DNA of 64,000 nt from Vagococcus carniphilus (GTDB lineage Bacteria; Bacillota; Bacilli; Lactobacillales; Vagococcaceae), in NCBI RefSeq assembly GCF_014397115.1, contig NZ_CP060720.1, positions 2,806,001 through 2,870,000 of the forward strand. Direction: 5' to 3'. Positions 16,051 to 23,809 of this stretch are shown here, piece after piece (within the stretch, counting starts at the first letter, position 1; the number at the start of each line of letters is the position of its first letter). The translations under genes and the position numbers were made by a program. The notes under the pieces were generated by a model. That model ran no database searches and was not told where the DNA came from. It saw nothing but the letters and a program-made list of their open reading frames with translations.

Positions 16051-16981
16051 TGGCTACCTCCACGACAGGTTGATTTTCTTCAGTGATTTTAAGGAACAAC
16101 TCTTCTAAACGGTTCGATTTATTACGCATTGAAAGAACTTTGACTCCTTGGTCACTAAATTGTTCGAACACTTTATTAATACCTTGGTTTCTTTCAACTT
16201 CTACTTCAAGAGTTAACTCATCATCCCACTGTGTTTTGTACCCTACAATTTCAGGTTGCTTTTCGTAAGGCTCCAAATCAAAAATGAAGGTTTCATATTG
16301 TAATTTCGATAATAAAGTTTTCATACTCGTATTTTCAATCAACTCTCCTGCTTGGATAATGCCTATATTACGACATAGCATTTCTGCTTCTTCTAGGTAA
16401 TGAGTTGTCAGGATAATTGTTGTTCCTTGCTCATTTAATTCTCTTAAAAATGACCACATTTCACGACGTAATTCAATATCAACTCCTGCTGTTGGCTCAT
16501 CTAAAATAAGTAATTTAGGTTCATGCATAAGTGCTCTTGCAATCATTAATCTGCGCTTCATTCCACCAGAAAGCATTCTCGCTCGAACATCGCGTTTTTC
16601 CCACAGGTCAGATTGTTTCAAATATTTTTCACTTCTTTTAATCGCTTCTTTTCTGGAAACGCCATAGTAGCCTGCTTGGTTCACTACAATTTGTTGAACT
16701 GTTTCAAAAGGATTGAAGTTAAACTCTTGAGGAACTAATCCAATTTGTTGTTTGGCTCTTACTAAATCTTTATCCAAATCGTAATCAAATACTTTTACTT
16801 GCCCTGATGTTTTATTAACTAAAGAAGTAATGATTCCTATCGTTGTAGACTTACCTGCTCCATTAGGTCCTAATAAAGCATAAAAATCACCTTCTTCTAC
16901 AGCTAAATCGATTCCTTTTAGAGCTTCTACTCCTGTGCTATATACTTTTTTTAACCCTTTTATTTCTAGCGCATTTGCCAT
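16043..16981 (-). CDS. ABC transporter ATP-binding protein, drug-exporter type
   Basis: A 312-residue ATPase. Walker A is GPNGAGKST (about 38-46), the signature is LSGGMKRR and Walker B is LLILDEPTAGVD, with the switch His in LTTHYLEEAE. The extra C-terminal domain of about 90 residues is typical of DrrA/CcmA-type exporters. It is translationally coupled to the permease by an 8-base overlap and starts one base after the arsR stop. Confidence 0.9.
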   Translation of the reverse strand: MANALEIKGLKKVYSTGVEALKGIDLAVEEGDFYALLGPNGAGKSTTIGIITSLVNKTSGQVKVFDYDLDKDLVRAKQQIGLVPQEFNFNPFETVQQIVVNQAGYYGVSRKEAIKRSEKYLKQSDLWEKRDVRARMLSGGMKRRLMIARALMHEPKLLILDEPTAGVDIELRREMWSFLRELNEQGTTIILTTHYLEEAEMLCRNIGIIQAGELIENTSMKTLLSKLQYETFIFDLEPYEKQPEIVGYKTQWDDELTLEVEVERNQGINKVFEQFSDQGVKVLSMRNKSNRLEELFLKITEENQPVVEVANV

Positions 16982-16982
16982 A

Positions 16983-17264
16983 TTATTTTAACTCCTTATC
17001 TAGTAAAACATGCATATTTTTCATAAATTCTGTCACAAATTCATCTCTTAAAGTATAGTGATACCACTTTCCTTGTTTATCGACTGAAACGATATTTGCT
17101 TTTTCCAAAACTTTCATGTGATGAGAAAGTGTCGGTTGTGTAAACTCAAAATGTTTTAAAACCTCACAGGCACAAAGCGTCCCATTGGATAATAAATCAA
17201 TGATTTTGATTCTATTGGGATCTGCCATAGCTTTCAAAACTTTTGATATTTCTTCATAATTCAT
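16983..17264 (-). CDS. ArsR family metalloregulator-like repressor
   Basis: A 93-residue winged-helix protein. The DNA-reading helix is FTQPTLSHHMKVLEKANIV and the wing KQGKWYHYTL. Just before the recognition helix it carries CAC (two Cys, residues about 32 and 34), the position of the ELCVCDL metalloid site in ArsR. It heads the ABC exporter operon and likely represses it through the palindrome at 17280. The signal could be a thiophilic metal/metalloid or another thiol ligand. Confidence 0.85.
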   Translation of the reverse strand: MNYEEISKVLKAMADPNRIKIIDLLSNGTLCACEVLKHFEFTQPTLSHHMKVLEKANIVSVDKQGKWYHYTLRDEFVTEFMKNMHVLLDKELK

Positions 17265-17279
17265 TTTACATCTCCTTAT

Positions 17280-17295
17280 ATAGATAAACGTCTAT
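17280..17295. promoter_or_regulatory. Likely ArsR operator
   Basis: The inverted repeat ATAGA-6-TCTAT lies 15 bases upstream of the arsR start codon, within its promoter region. Confidence 0.55.
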
Positions 17296-17332
17296 GTAAA
17301 ATGTAGACCACTTTTCATTTAATGTCAAGATA

Positions 17333-17372
17333 AAAACAAGGTTAGCCGTTTCAATGGCTAACCTTGTTTTTT
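17333..17372 (-). terminator. Terminator after EamA transporter gene
   Basis: The stem ACAAGGTTAGCC/GGCTAACCTTGT with an 8-base loop overlaps the last codons of the EamA gene and is followed by T on the minus strand. Confidence 0.8.
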
Positions 17373-18230
17373 AGCAAATTGCGGGATATCTAACTCCACA
17401 ATCAAAATTCCTATAAAAATAAATATAGAACCTATTAACATATTAATAGAGACTTTCTCTCCTAAAAGCAGAACTGAACCCAACATTCCAAAAAAAGCTT
17501 CAGTTGATAGAATGACAGCTGCCTGAGAACTGGTTGTATACTTTTGAGAAGCTGTTTGTAAGAAATAGGCAATCAAAGTACTAGCTATCCCTAAGTAGAG
17601 AACTGGAAAGACCGTCTCCATTTTGATAGAAGGTAATCCTTCTCCTGTGATAAAAATCGTCAGCCAAGACAGAGCAGCTGCACTTCCCATTTGAAGGAGC
17701 ATTAACACCCAAGTTTCTTCCTCATCTACAAAGAAGTCTGTCACAAAAATTTGTAAGGCGAAAAACACCGCACAAACTAAAGTCAGCATATCACCTAGGT
17801 TAATACCACCTAAAGAACTGGTTAATGAGAGAAGAGCAATACCTATTAAAGTCACAAAACTACCAACAACTCCCTTAATAGGAACTTTTTTCTTAAAAAT
17901 TAAAAAGCCTAGAAACGGCACAATAATAACATTAACTGCTGTTAGAAAAGCATTTTTAGAAGGTGTTGTGAATTGCAACCCGACTGTCTGAAAAGCAAAG
18001 GCTAAAAATAAGAAAACACCTAGCAAAGAACCTCTTTTAAAAGATTTCTTGGAAATTGTTTTTATCTTGGTTATGTTCATTCCTAAAAGAATCAAAAAGG
18101 CAACAGTGAATCTGATAGCTAATATTTGAAACGGTGTGTAATTGTCTAATGCGACAGCAGTTGCAACAAATCCAGTACCCCAAATGACGGCAACAGTCAG
18201 TAACCCTAAAATACCAATATACTTTTTCAT
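17358..18230 (-). CDS. EamA/DMT superfamily transporter
   Basis: A membrane protein of about 290 residues with ten hydrophobic segments in two EamA repeats (first ending near TSSLGGINLG, second starting with LVCAVFFALQIFVTDFF). The motif GTGFVATAVALDNYTPFQ in the first repeat is typical of RhaT/YdcZ-like metabolite exporters. I set the start at 18230 because AGGTAGG lies just upstream. An earlier in-frame ATG at 18296 has no such site. The substrate is unknown. Confidence 0.82.
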   Translation of the reverse strand: MKKYIGILGLLTVAVIWGTGFVATAVALDNYTPFQILAIRFTVAFLILLGMNITKIKTISKKSFKRGSLLGVFLFLAFAFQTVGLQFTTPSKNAFLTAVNVIIVPFLGFLIFKKKVPIKGVVGSFVTLIGIALLSLTSSLGGINLGDMLTLVCAVFFALQIFVTDFFVDEEETWVLMLLQMGSAAALSWLTIFITGEGLPSIKMETVFPVLYLGIASTLIAYFLQTASQKYTTSSQAAVILSTEAFFGMLGSVLLLGEKVSINMLIGSIFIFIGILIVELDIPQFAKKQG

Positions 18231-18349
18231 ACGCCTACCTTCCCTCATTTTAATATTTGAATACCCTAAGAATAGCATTTTGTATAACGCTTTCATATAG
18301 TCGTTCTGTCCATTTACGAATAGCTCATTTCATAAAAAGGCATACTAAA

Positions 18350-18390
18350 AAAACGTATCCTTCACCACATTAGTGGATTAGGATACGCTT
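18350..18390 (-). terminator. Terminator after tuf
   Basis: A long hairpin closing with GCGTATCC/GGATACG around an inner TCCACTAATGTGG stem is followed by seven T on the minus strand. Confidence 0.85.
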
Positions 18391-18394
18391 AATT

Positions 18395-19582
18395 TTATTC
18401 TTCTATCTCAATAACCATACCAGAACCAACTGTTCTTCCACCTTCACGAATAGAAAATGTTGTTCCTTTTTCAATTGCTACTGGATGAATTAATTCGACA
18501 TCAATAGTCACATTGTCTCCTGGCATCACCATTTCAGTTTCTGCTGGAAGGACAATATTTCCTGTTACATCAGTCGTTCTAAAGTAAAATTGTGGACGGT
18601 AATTATTGAAGAATGGTGTATGTCGTCCGCCTTCTTCTTTACTCAATACATAGATTTCGGCTTTGAATTTAGTATGTGGTGTAATAGATTTTGGTTTTGC
18701 TAAAACTTGACCACGTTCAACTTCTTCTCGTGTCACACCTCTAAGAAGAACACCAACGTTATCTCCAGCTTCTCCGCGTTCTAATGTTTTACGGAACATT
18801 TCAATACCTGTTACAACAGCTGTTTTAGTTTCGTTTTTAATCCCAACAATCTCAACTTCATCACCAACACTTACAGTACCTCTTTCAATACGTCCAGAAA
18901 CAACTGTCCCGCGACCTGAGATAGAGAAGACATCCTCAACAGGTAATAAGAGTGGTTTTTCAATATCACGAGTTGGTGTTGGAACGTAACTATCAACTGC
19001 ATCCATTAATTCCCAAATCGCAGCTTCTGCCTCTTCGTCTCCTTCAATTGCTTTTAAAGCAGAACCCTTGATAATTGGTGTATCATCACCTGGGAAACCA
19101 TATTCTGATAATAAATCTCTAACTTCCATTTCTACTAAATCGATTAATTCATCATCATCTACTAGATCTGTTTTATTTAAAAAAACGATTAAGTATTTTA
19201 CACCTACTTGACGAGATAACAAGATATGCTCTCTTGTTTGAGGCATTGGACCATCTGTTGCTGATACAACAAGAATCGCACCATCCATTTGTGCAGCACC
19301 TGTAATCATGTTTTTAACATAATCCGCATGTCCCGGTGCATCTATATGAGCGTAATGTCTTTTTTCAGTTTCATATTCCACGTGGGATGCGTTAATTGTA
19401 ATACCACGTTCTCTTTCTTCTGGAGCACCATCAATATTCGCATAATCTTGGGGATTTGCTAGGCCTTTTTTAGCTAAGACGCTTGTAATCGCCGCTGTTA
19501 ATGTTGTTTTACCATGATCGACGTGTCCGATTGTTCCAATGTTTACGTGTTCTTTTGTTCTTTCAAAATGTTGTTTTGCCAT
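18395..19582 (-). CDS. tuf: Translation elongation factor Tu, cysteine-free divergent copy
   Basis: A full-length EF-Tu of 395 residues. The GTPase motifs are intact: GHVDHGKT (19-26), DAPGH (81-85), NKTD and SAL. The beta-barrel domains II and III are present through to the end. The conserved Cys of DCPGH, involved in aminoacyl-tRNA binding and redox sensitivity, is Ala82, and I find no cysteine anywhere in the protein. The gene stands alone, with no rpsL-rpsG-fusA nearby. Some enterococci carry a second, divergent tuf, so this is probably such a copy. GGAGGT site. The promoter has a stress-type element shared with the glutathionyl-hydroquinone reductase gene. GC and codon use look like the neighbours. 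Confidence 0.95.
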   Translation of the reverse strand: MAKQHFERTKEHVNIGTIGHVDHGKTTLTAAITSVLAKKGLANPQDYANIDGAPEERERGITINASHVEYETEKRHYAHIDAPGHADYVKNMITGAAQMDGAILVVSATDGPMPQTREHILLSRQVGVKYLIVFLNKTDLVDDDELIDLVEMEVRDLLSEYGFPGDDTPIIKGSALKAIEGDEEAEAAIWELMDAVDSYVPTPTRDIEKPLLLPVEDVFSISGRGTVVSGRIERGTVSVGDEVEIVGIKNETKTAVVTGIEMFRKTLERGEAGDNVGVLLRGVTREEVERGQVLAKPKSITPHTKFKAEIYVLSKEEGGRHTPFFNNYRPQFYFRTTDVTGNIVLPAETEMVMPGDNVTIDVELIHPVAIEKGTTFSIREGGRTVGSGMVIEIEE

Positions 19583-19681
19583 AACACAAACCTCCTATAA
19601 TTTGCTTGGCACTTCTTTTTGAAGTGTAAAAGTCAATTTATTTTAGATGATTCACTGACCATCTTTGACCTTTATAATTAT

Positions 19682-19709
19682 ATAATACTCTTTTTTTATT
19701 AATTCGCAA
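19682..19709 (-). promoter_or_regulatory. tuf promoter
   Basis: TTGCGA (19704-19709) and TATTAT (19682-19687) are 16 bases apart on the minus strand. The leader of about 95 bases contains a small CACTTC/GAAGTG hairpin. Confidence 0.6.
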
Positions 19710-19711
19710 TT

Positions 19712-19732
19712 AATATGCTTACCTTAAGTAAG
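19712..19732 (-). promoter_or_regulatory. Shared promoter element, copy 2
   Basis: On the plus strand this contains ATGCTTACCTTAAGTAAG, with the palindromic core CTTAC-5-GTAAG. It matches the copy at 13073-13093 at 19 of 21 positions and is likewise exactly two bases from the -35 box. I saw no third copy in the window. Confidence 0.65.
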
Positions 19733-19748
19733 AAGATATTAAAATAAA

Positions 19749-19786
19749 GAAAACCATTCAATTTTATAAAAAACTGAATGGTTCAA
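19749..19786 (-). terminator. Terminator after gadB
   Basis: The stem AACCATTCA/TGAATGGTT with an A/T-rich loop is followed by a T-rich run on the minus strand. Confidence 0.75.
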
Positions 19787-19795
19787 ATTAATAGA

Positions 19796-21175
19796 TTAAT
19801 GAGTAAATCCGTATGTGTCATCTCTATTTTCATGAAATAGAATATGTGCTTCGTTTAATTCTTTTAAACATTGATGGAAATCATCAATAAAAGCTATTCC
19901 TCTACTCTTACCTAAATCACCTCGACAAACAATTCGTTGAATGATTGTTTCATCTAAATCTTTTGGTAATGGATAAGCTGGTACTTGCCATCCTCTCATC
20001 TGTAGTCGATCCGCTAAGTCATATAGGTTCCATTTAACTTTACTATCTTCTTTCAATGCATAGCAAACAATAGGAATATTTTCTCCTTTGTTATACATTT
20101 CAAATAGCCCTGTTTCTTCAATAGTTTTAGCAATCTCTTTAGCTACCATTTGTGTTCTTTCATGAATTGCTCGGTATCCATCATAACCAAAACGATAAAA
20201 GTTATAATATTGACCGATAATTTGGCTGGCACTTCTTGAAAAATTAATGGCCATTGTCGGCATTTTTCCGCCTAGATAACTAACTTCAAAAATTAATTCC
20301 TTTGGTAGGTATTCTTCATCTTTCCAAAGAATCCATCCAATTCCTGGATAGACTAATCCGTATTTGTGGCCTGATGTATTGATTGAAACCACATTCTTTA
20401 ATCTAAAATCCCAAGGAAGTTCTGGATCTACAAAAGGCGTAAACATAGCACCACTTGCTCCGTCTACATGAATGACTAATTCATGCTCATGATTTGCATT
20501 ATATTCAGTTACTTTTTTATCCAGTTTTTCGATGTCATCAAATTTCCCTGTATATGTAATCCCTAATATCCCTACAATTCCAATCGTATCTTCATCAACG
20601 TAATCAAGTACTTGATCGACATCTATACTTAAATGATCTTTATCCATAGGAACTTCACGTAATTCAATATCCCAATAAACACAAAATTTCTCCCAACAAA
20701 CTTGATAACCAGAAGAGATGACTAAATTAGGTTGTCTACCTTCTATCGAAAGGCCTCTTTCTTTTCGTTTATTACGCCATCTAAATTTCATTGCCATCCC
20801 AGCTAACATACACGCTTCACTTGAGCCGACTGTTGACGTTCCAATTGCTTTATATTCCTTAGGTGTCTGCCATAAATCTGCTAAAATCGCCACACAAGAT
20901 TCTTCAACTTTAGCTGTTTGAGGATACTCTGATTTATCAATGGCATTTTTCTCCATCGTTTCCCCCATTAATTGACTAGCCTCTGGTTCCATATAAGTCT
21001 GACAAAAAGTGGCTAAATTCTGTCTTGCATCACCTTCATCAATCAATTGATCTTTTAACAACCGATAAGAAACTTGAGCAGAAACAGGTTCTTTTCTCAA
21101 CTTACTAAGTAATACTTGTTCGTCTGCAAAAAGAGAACCAAATACAGGAACATCTTGACCATTATTTTTCAACAT
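19796..21175 (-). CDS. gadB: Glutamate decarboxylase
   Basis: A 459-residue PLP enzyme. Lys271 in SGHKYG is the expected Schiff-base residue and Asp238 in HVDGASG pairs with the pyridine nitrogen. The length and the FRLKNVVSINTSGHKYG context are typical of GadB. It converts glutamate to GABA with proton uptake, which gives acid resistance. No glutamate/GABA antiporter (gadC) gene is adjacent, which is unusual. The start has only a weak ribosome binding site (AGTAGGCG). Confidence 0.92.
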   Translation of the reverse strand: MLKNNGQDVPVFGSLFADEQVLLSKLRKEPVSAQVSYRLLKDQLIDEGDARQNLATFCQTYMEPEASQLMGETMEKNAIDKSEYPQTAKVEESCVAILADLWQTPKEYKAIGTSTVGSSEACMLAGMAMKFRWRNKRKERGLSIEGRQPNLVISSGYQVCWEKFCVYWDIELREVPMDKDHLSIDVDQVLDYVDEDTIGIVGILGITYTGKFDDIEKLDKKVTEYNANHEHELVIHVDGASGAMFTPFVDPELPWDFRLKNVVSINTSGHKYGLVYPGIGWILWKDEEYLPKELIFEVSYLGGKMPTMAINFSRSASQIIGQYYNFYRFGYDGYRAIHERTQMVAKEIAKTIEETGLFEMYNKGENIPIVCYALKEDSKVKWNLYDLADRLQMRGWQVPAYPLPKDLDETIIQRIVCRGDLGKSRGIAFIDDFHQCLKELNEAHILFHENRDDTYGFTH

Positions 21176-21233
21176 AAAGAAACGCCTACTTTCTTATTAA
21201 TGTTCTATATCTCTATCTTATAACAGATAAAAC

Positions 21234-21277
21234 AAAAAACCATGAAAAATTATTTAAAGTTTTTCATAGTTTTTTAA
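21234..21277 (-). terminator. Terminator after saccharopine dehydrogenase-like gene
   Basis: The stem AAAACTATGAAAAA/TTTTTCATGGTTTT on the minus strand is followed by T. Confidence 0.75.
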
Positions 21278-21282
21278 ATTAA

Positions 21283-22311
21283 TTATTTTTCTTGATACAT
21301 CTTAACTGGTGTTTCACTCAAAACATCTTCTAAAGAACAGACAGATTCAATACTACTAATACCGAGTTTTTCTTCTTTCTGATAAACCCTAAAAATAACT
21401 AAACTAGCTATTTTTCCTGTAATTTCTTTTTCATTTTTTCCATACAAACTAAAACCATGCTTCTTGCCACTTGAGATATGAATAGCAAAATCATCTGAGC
21501 CTATCATCTCTTTTTGCATCACTTTTTTTAGAATATTAATGGTTCCTTTTTTCTCCAGCAAGCCTAGTTGATTGATTTTATTTAACCAGTGTAAACTGTT
21601 TGAGACAAGATTTACATCAAAACCAAAATAAGTTGTAATAGGAATATCTGGATATTGTTCATTTAAAATATGTTGATCTGAGAAGTTAAAATTATAAGTT
21701 GCTTTTTTTCTTAAATCTGGTGTAAAATCAACCACTCGTTTTAAAGTAAAGTTTTTTATTTGCCGAGACACTTGTTTTATTTGGTAAGGCTGATTGATTT
21801 TATCAAACATCCAATGAACGGCTGCTTCTCCATGACTCTCACCTGTTCCTAACAAAATATCAATCACGACTGCCTTTGGTTGATGCTTTTTAATGAAATC
21901 TGTTGTTGCAAGATTCGTTAATCCTGGTGCCAAACCAACACTTGTTATGACGGAAATCTCACTGGTATTTGGTAATTGATTGACTTGTTTTATAAAATCA
22001 CTATTAGCCGTAATATCAACATAGTCAATTTTTAAAGCTATTAATTGTGACACTAATCGAGTGTCTTCTTGATCGATACACATAACCACTAATTTAATAT
22101 CTTCGAAAACTTTTTCATCTATTTCCTGATTAATATCTAGTACACGGCTTTCAATCTGTAAGTTTTCACTTGCCAAAAAAGAAGTCATTTTTTCTTTATT
22201 TCGACCTGCGATAACCATATTAGTTTCAGAGATACCTCTTTTTAATAAGTCTCTTAAAATAATCCGACCAACAGCACCGTGACCACCAATCAATAATAAT
22301 TTATCTTTCAT
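21283..22311 (-). CDS. Saccharopine dehydrogenase-like NAD(P)-binding protein
   Basis: A 342-residue protein with an N-terminal Rossmann fold (LLIGGHGAVGR, about 6-16, and VIAGRN) and the saccharopine-dehydrogenase-like SVGLAPGLTNLAT segment near residue 123. It is shorter than true lysine-pathway enzymes. The substrate is unknown. Its start overlaps the upstream marR by 11 bases, so the two are coupled and the regulator probably controls it. Confidence 0.75.
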   Translation of the reverse strand: MKDKLLLIGGHGAVGRIILRDLLKRGISETNMVIAGRNKEKMTSFLASENLQIESRVLDINQEIDEKVFEDIKLVVMCIDQEDTRLVSQLIALKIDYVDITANSDFIKQVNQLPNTSEISVITSVGLAPGLTNLATTDFIKKHQPKAVVIDILLGTGESHGEAAVHWMFDKINQPYQIKQVSRQIKNFTLKRVVDFTPDLRKKATYNFNFSDQHILNEQYPDIPITTYFGFDVNLVSNSLHWLNKINQLGLLEKKGTINILKKVMQKEMIGSDDFAIHISSGKKHGFSLYGKNEKEITGKIASLVIFRVYQKEEKLGISSIESVCSLEDVLSETPVKMYQEK

Positions 22312-22759
22312 TTCTTGTCTCCTGTTCTATCTGATCACCTAAGTAATGATTCAACTCGCTTAATCCTTTAACAAATCCAACTATCTCTTCTTCATTTAAT
22401 TTTTGTGTTAATAATTCATCAAAGTTTAATTTGATAGCTTGATGTTCTTCATAACAAGCTAATCCTTTTTCCGTCAGTTTAATATAGCTTTTCCGTCTGT
22501 CCTCTTTACTCATTTCTTTAGTGACGTATCCGCTTTTAGTTAGTTTACTTAATTGTTGAGACACTGCTCCTTTAGTTATATTGAGGACTTCTCCTATTTT
22601 TTTGCTTGTCATCTTTTGGCTTAAACCAATACTTTCTACAAAATGCATTTCGCTTGGCGTTAGACAATCTGTTTGATTTGTTTCTAATCCCATTTTTTCG
22701 TATTGATAAACTAAATGAAACAACTCACCTAATTTATCTGTTATCTCTTTATTTTTCAT
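22301..22759 (-). CDS. MarR family regulator, probably from a leaderless mRNA
   Basis: A 152-residue winged-helix regulator. The recognition region is MTSKKIGEVLNITKGAVSQQLSKLTKSGYV (about 50-79), followed by the wing EDRRKSYIKLTEKG. No ribosome binding site precedes the ATG. The -10 box ends six bases upstream, so transcription would begin at the A of ATG. The gene is coupled to a saccharopine dehydrogenase-like gene. Autoregulation is likely because a perfect palindrome fills the promoter. Confidence 0.82.
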   Translation of the reverse strand: MKNKEITDKLGELFHLVYQYEKMGLETNQTDCLTPSEMHFVESIGLSQKMTSKKIGEVLNITKGAVSQQLSKLTKSGYVTKEMSKEDRRKSYIKLTEKGLACYEEHQAIKLNFDELLTQKLNEEEIVGFVKGLSELNHYLGDQIEQETRNER

Positions 22760-22760
22760 G

Positions 22761-22794
22761 TAATTAGTTTAGCAACTAAACTAATTACCGTCAA
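22761..22794 (-). promoter_or_regulatory. marR promoter with perfect palindromic operator
   Basis: On the minus strand TTGACG (22789-22794) and TAAACT (22766-22771) are 17 bases apart. A perfect 27-bp palindrome (arms TAATTAGTTTAG and CTAAACTAATTA around CAA, 22761-22787) covers the spacer and the -10 box and ends one base before the ATG. Confidence 0.8.
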
Positions 22795-22795
22795 T

Positions 22796-22829
22796 AAAAA
22801 AGATTGGTCTTTTTCAACCAACCTTTTTC
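22796..22829 (-). terminator. Terminator after DUF606 pair
   Basis: The stem AAAAAGGTTGGT/ACCAATCTTTTT on the minus strand overlaps the end of the second transporter gene. Confidence 0.7.
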
Positions 22830-23269
22830 AAGCTTTTCGTATCAAGCACTAAGTTAAGTGTCAATCCAACTAAAACAAGAATTCCTCCAATAACTTTTCC
22901 AATGGATAATTGATTTAACACAACGAAATCTACAATAATTCCGACAAATAATTGACCTATAAAAACAAATAAAGTTTGGTAGAACACAGAAATCTTCGGC
23001 GTTACGTAACTTGACAAAACAACAACTGCTACACTAACAATACCACCTAAATAAGCCCAGATTGGAATGCTTTTCCAATCAATATTACCTAGAGACAACA
23101 TTTCTTTACTAAAAAGTAAAAAAATTAAAGAGAACAAAACGCCAGTTAAATAATTAAATACTGTTCCTTGAAATAAACCGATTCGATTAGCTAAGTTAGC
23201 ATTAATAATTCTTGCAACAACAATCGAAATGCCCGCTAAAACTGCCATTAAAAAATAGAATAAAATCAT
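22814..23269 (-). CDS. DUF606 (YdcZ) small membrane transporter, subunit 2
   Basis: A 151-residue protein with five hydrophobic segments of the DUF606/YdcZ family, a half-size relative of DMT exporters (NLANRIGLFQGTVFNYLTG; WAYLGGIVSVAVVVLSS). Paired half-size proteins usually form a heterodimer, and its partner gene lies 15 bases upstream. Strong GGAGG site. The substrate is unknown. Confidence 0.82.
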   Translation of the reverse strand: MILFYFLMAVLAGISIVVARIINANLANRIGLFQGTVFNYLTGVLFSLIFLLFSKEMLSLGNIDWKSIPIWAYLGGIVSVAVVVLSSYVTPKISVFYQTLFVFIGQLFVGIIVDFVVLNQLSIGKVIGGILVLVGLTLNLVLDTKSLKKVG

Positions 23270-23284
23270 TTTATTGTCCTCCTT

Positions 23285-23707
23285 TTAGTAAAATGTCATA
23301 ACGGCAATTCCTGCCATAATAAATAGTAAACCAATTATTTTCTTCTTTTCAAATTCAATTTTTTTCATTCCTAATAAACCAAAGTGATCAATAATCAGTG
23401 ATGAGACTGTTTGACCTAATAAACCTAATGCAACTGTCAACGAGACTCCTAATGCAGCAAAGCTTATATTGTTAAATAAAACGGTAAATACACCTACTGC
23501 ACCGGCACTATAAAGATACCAAGATAAGTGATTTCTGACTTTAAATGTTGATTTAGTAAAGACAATGACCAAAATAGTAGCAACCAAACCTAAAAAATGA
23601 ATCACAACACTTGAAGTATAGTTACCAACACCTGTTGATAAGGTACCATTCAGTGTTATCATTAAGGTAATTAAGGCACCAATTAAAATTGAAATTAACT
23701 TTGTCAT
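23285..23707 (-). CDS. DUF606 (YdcZ) small membrane transporter, subunit 1
   Basis: A 140-residue membrane protein of the same family (NGTLSTGVGNYTSSVVIHFLGL; SWYLYSAGAVGVFTVLFNNIS). It is first in a two-gene operon divergent from a Crp/Fnr-type regulator, whose binding site probably lies in the 90-base gap. GGAGATGATGAG precedes the ATG. Confidence 0.82.
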   Translation of the reverse strand: MTKLISILIGALITLMITLNGTLSTGVGNYTSSVVIHFLGLVATILVIVFTKSTFKVRNHLSWYLYSAGAVGVFTVLFNNISFAALGVSLTVALGLLGQTVSSLIIDHFGLLGMKKIEFEKKKIIGLLFIMAGIAVMTFY

Positions 23708-23769
23708 CTCATCATCTCCACTCTTTTAAGGTTGTCTTTACTATAGCATGGCTTACTTTTTTACAAATA

Positions 23770-23781
23770 GGACATATGTCC
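23770..23781. promoter_or_regulatory. Palindromic operator candidate
   Basis: The perfect palindrome GGACATATGTCC sits between the divergent DUF606 pair and the Crp/Fnr gene. It is a natural candidate site for that regulator but does not match the standard Crp or Fnr consensus. Confidence 0.5.
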
Positions 23782-23809
23782 CACTTACTATAAAAAGGTG
23801 GTATTTATT

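Noticed and set aside
19612-19627. Riboswitch or attenuator in the tuf leader
   Set aside because: The small CACTTC/GAAGTG hairpin lacks a T run and any known aptamer core. It may only stabilise the mRNA.
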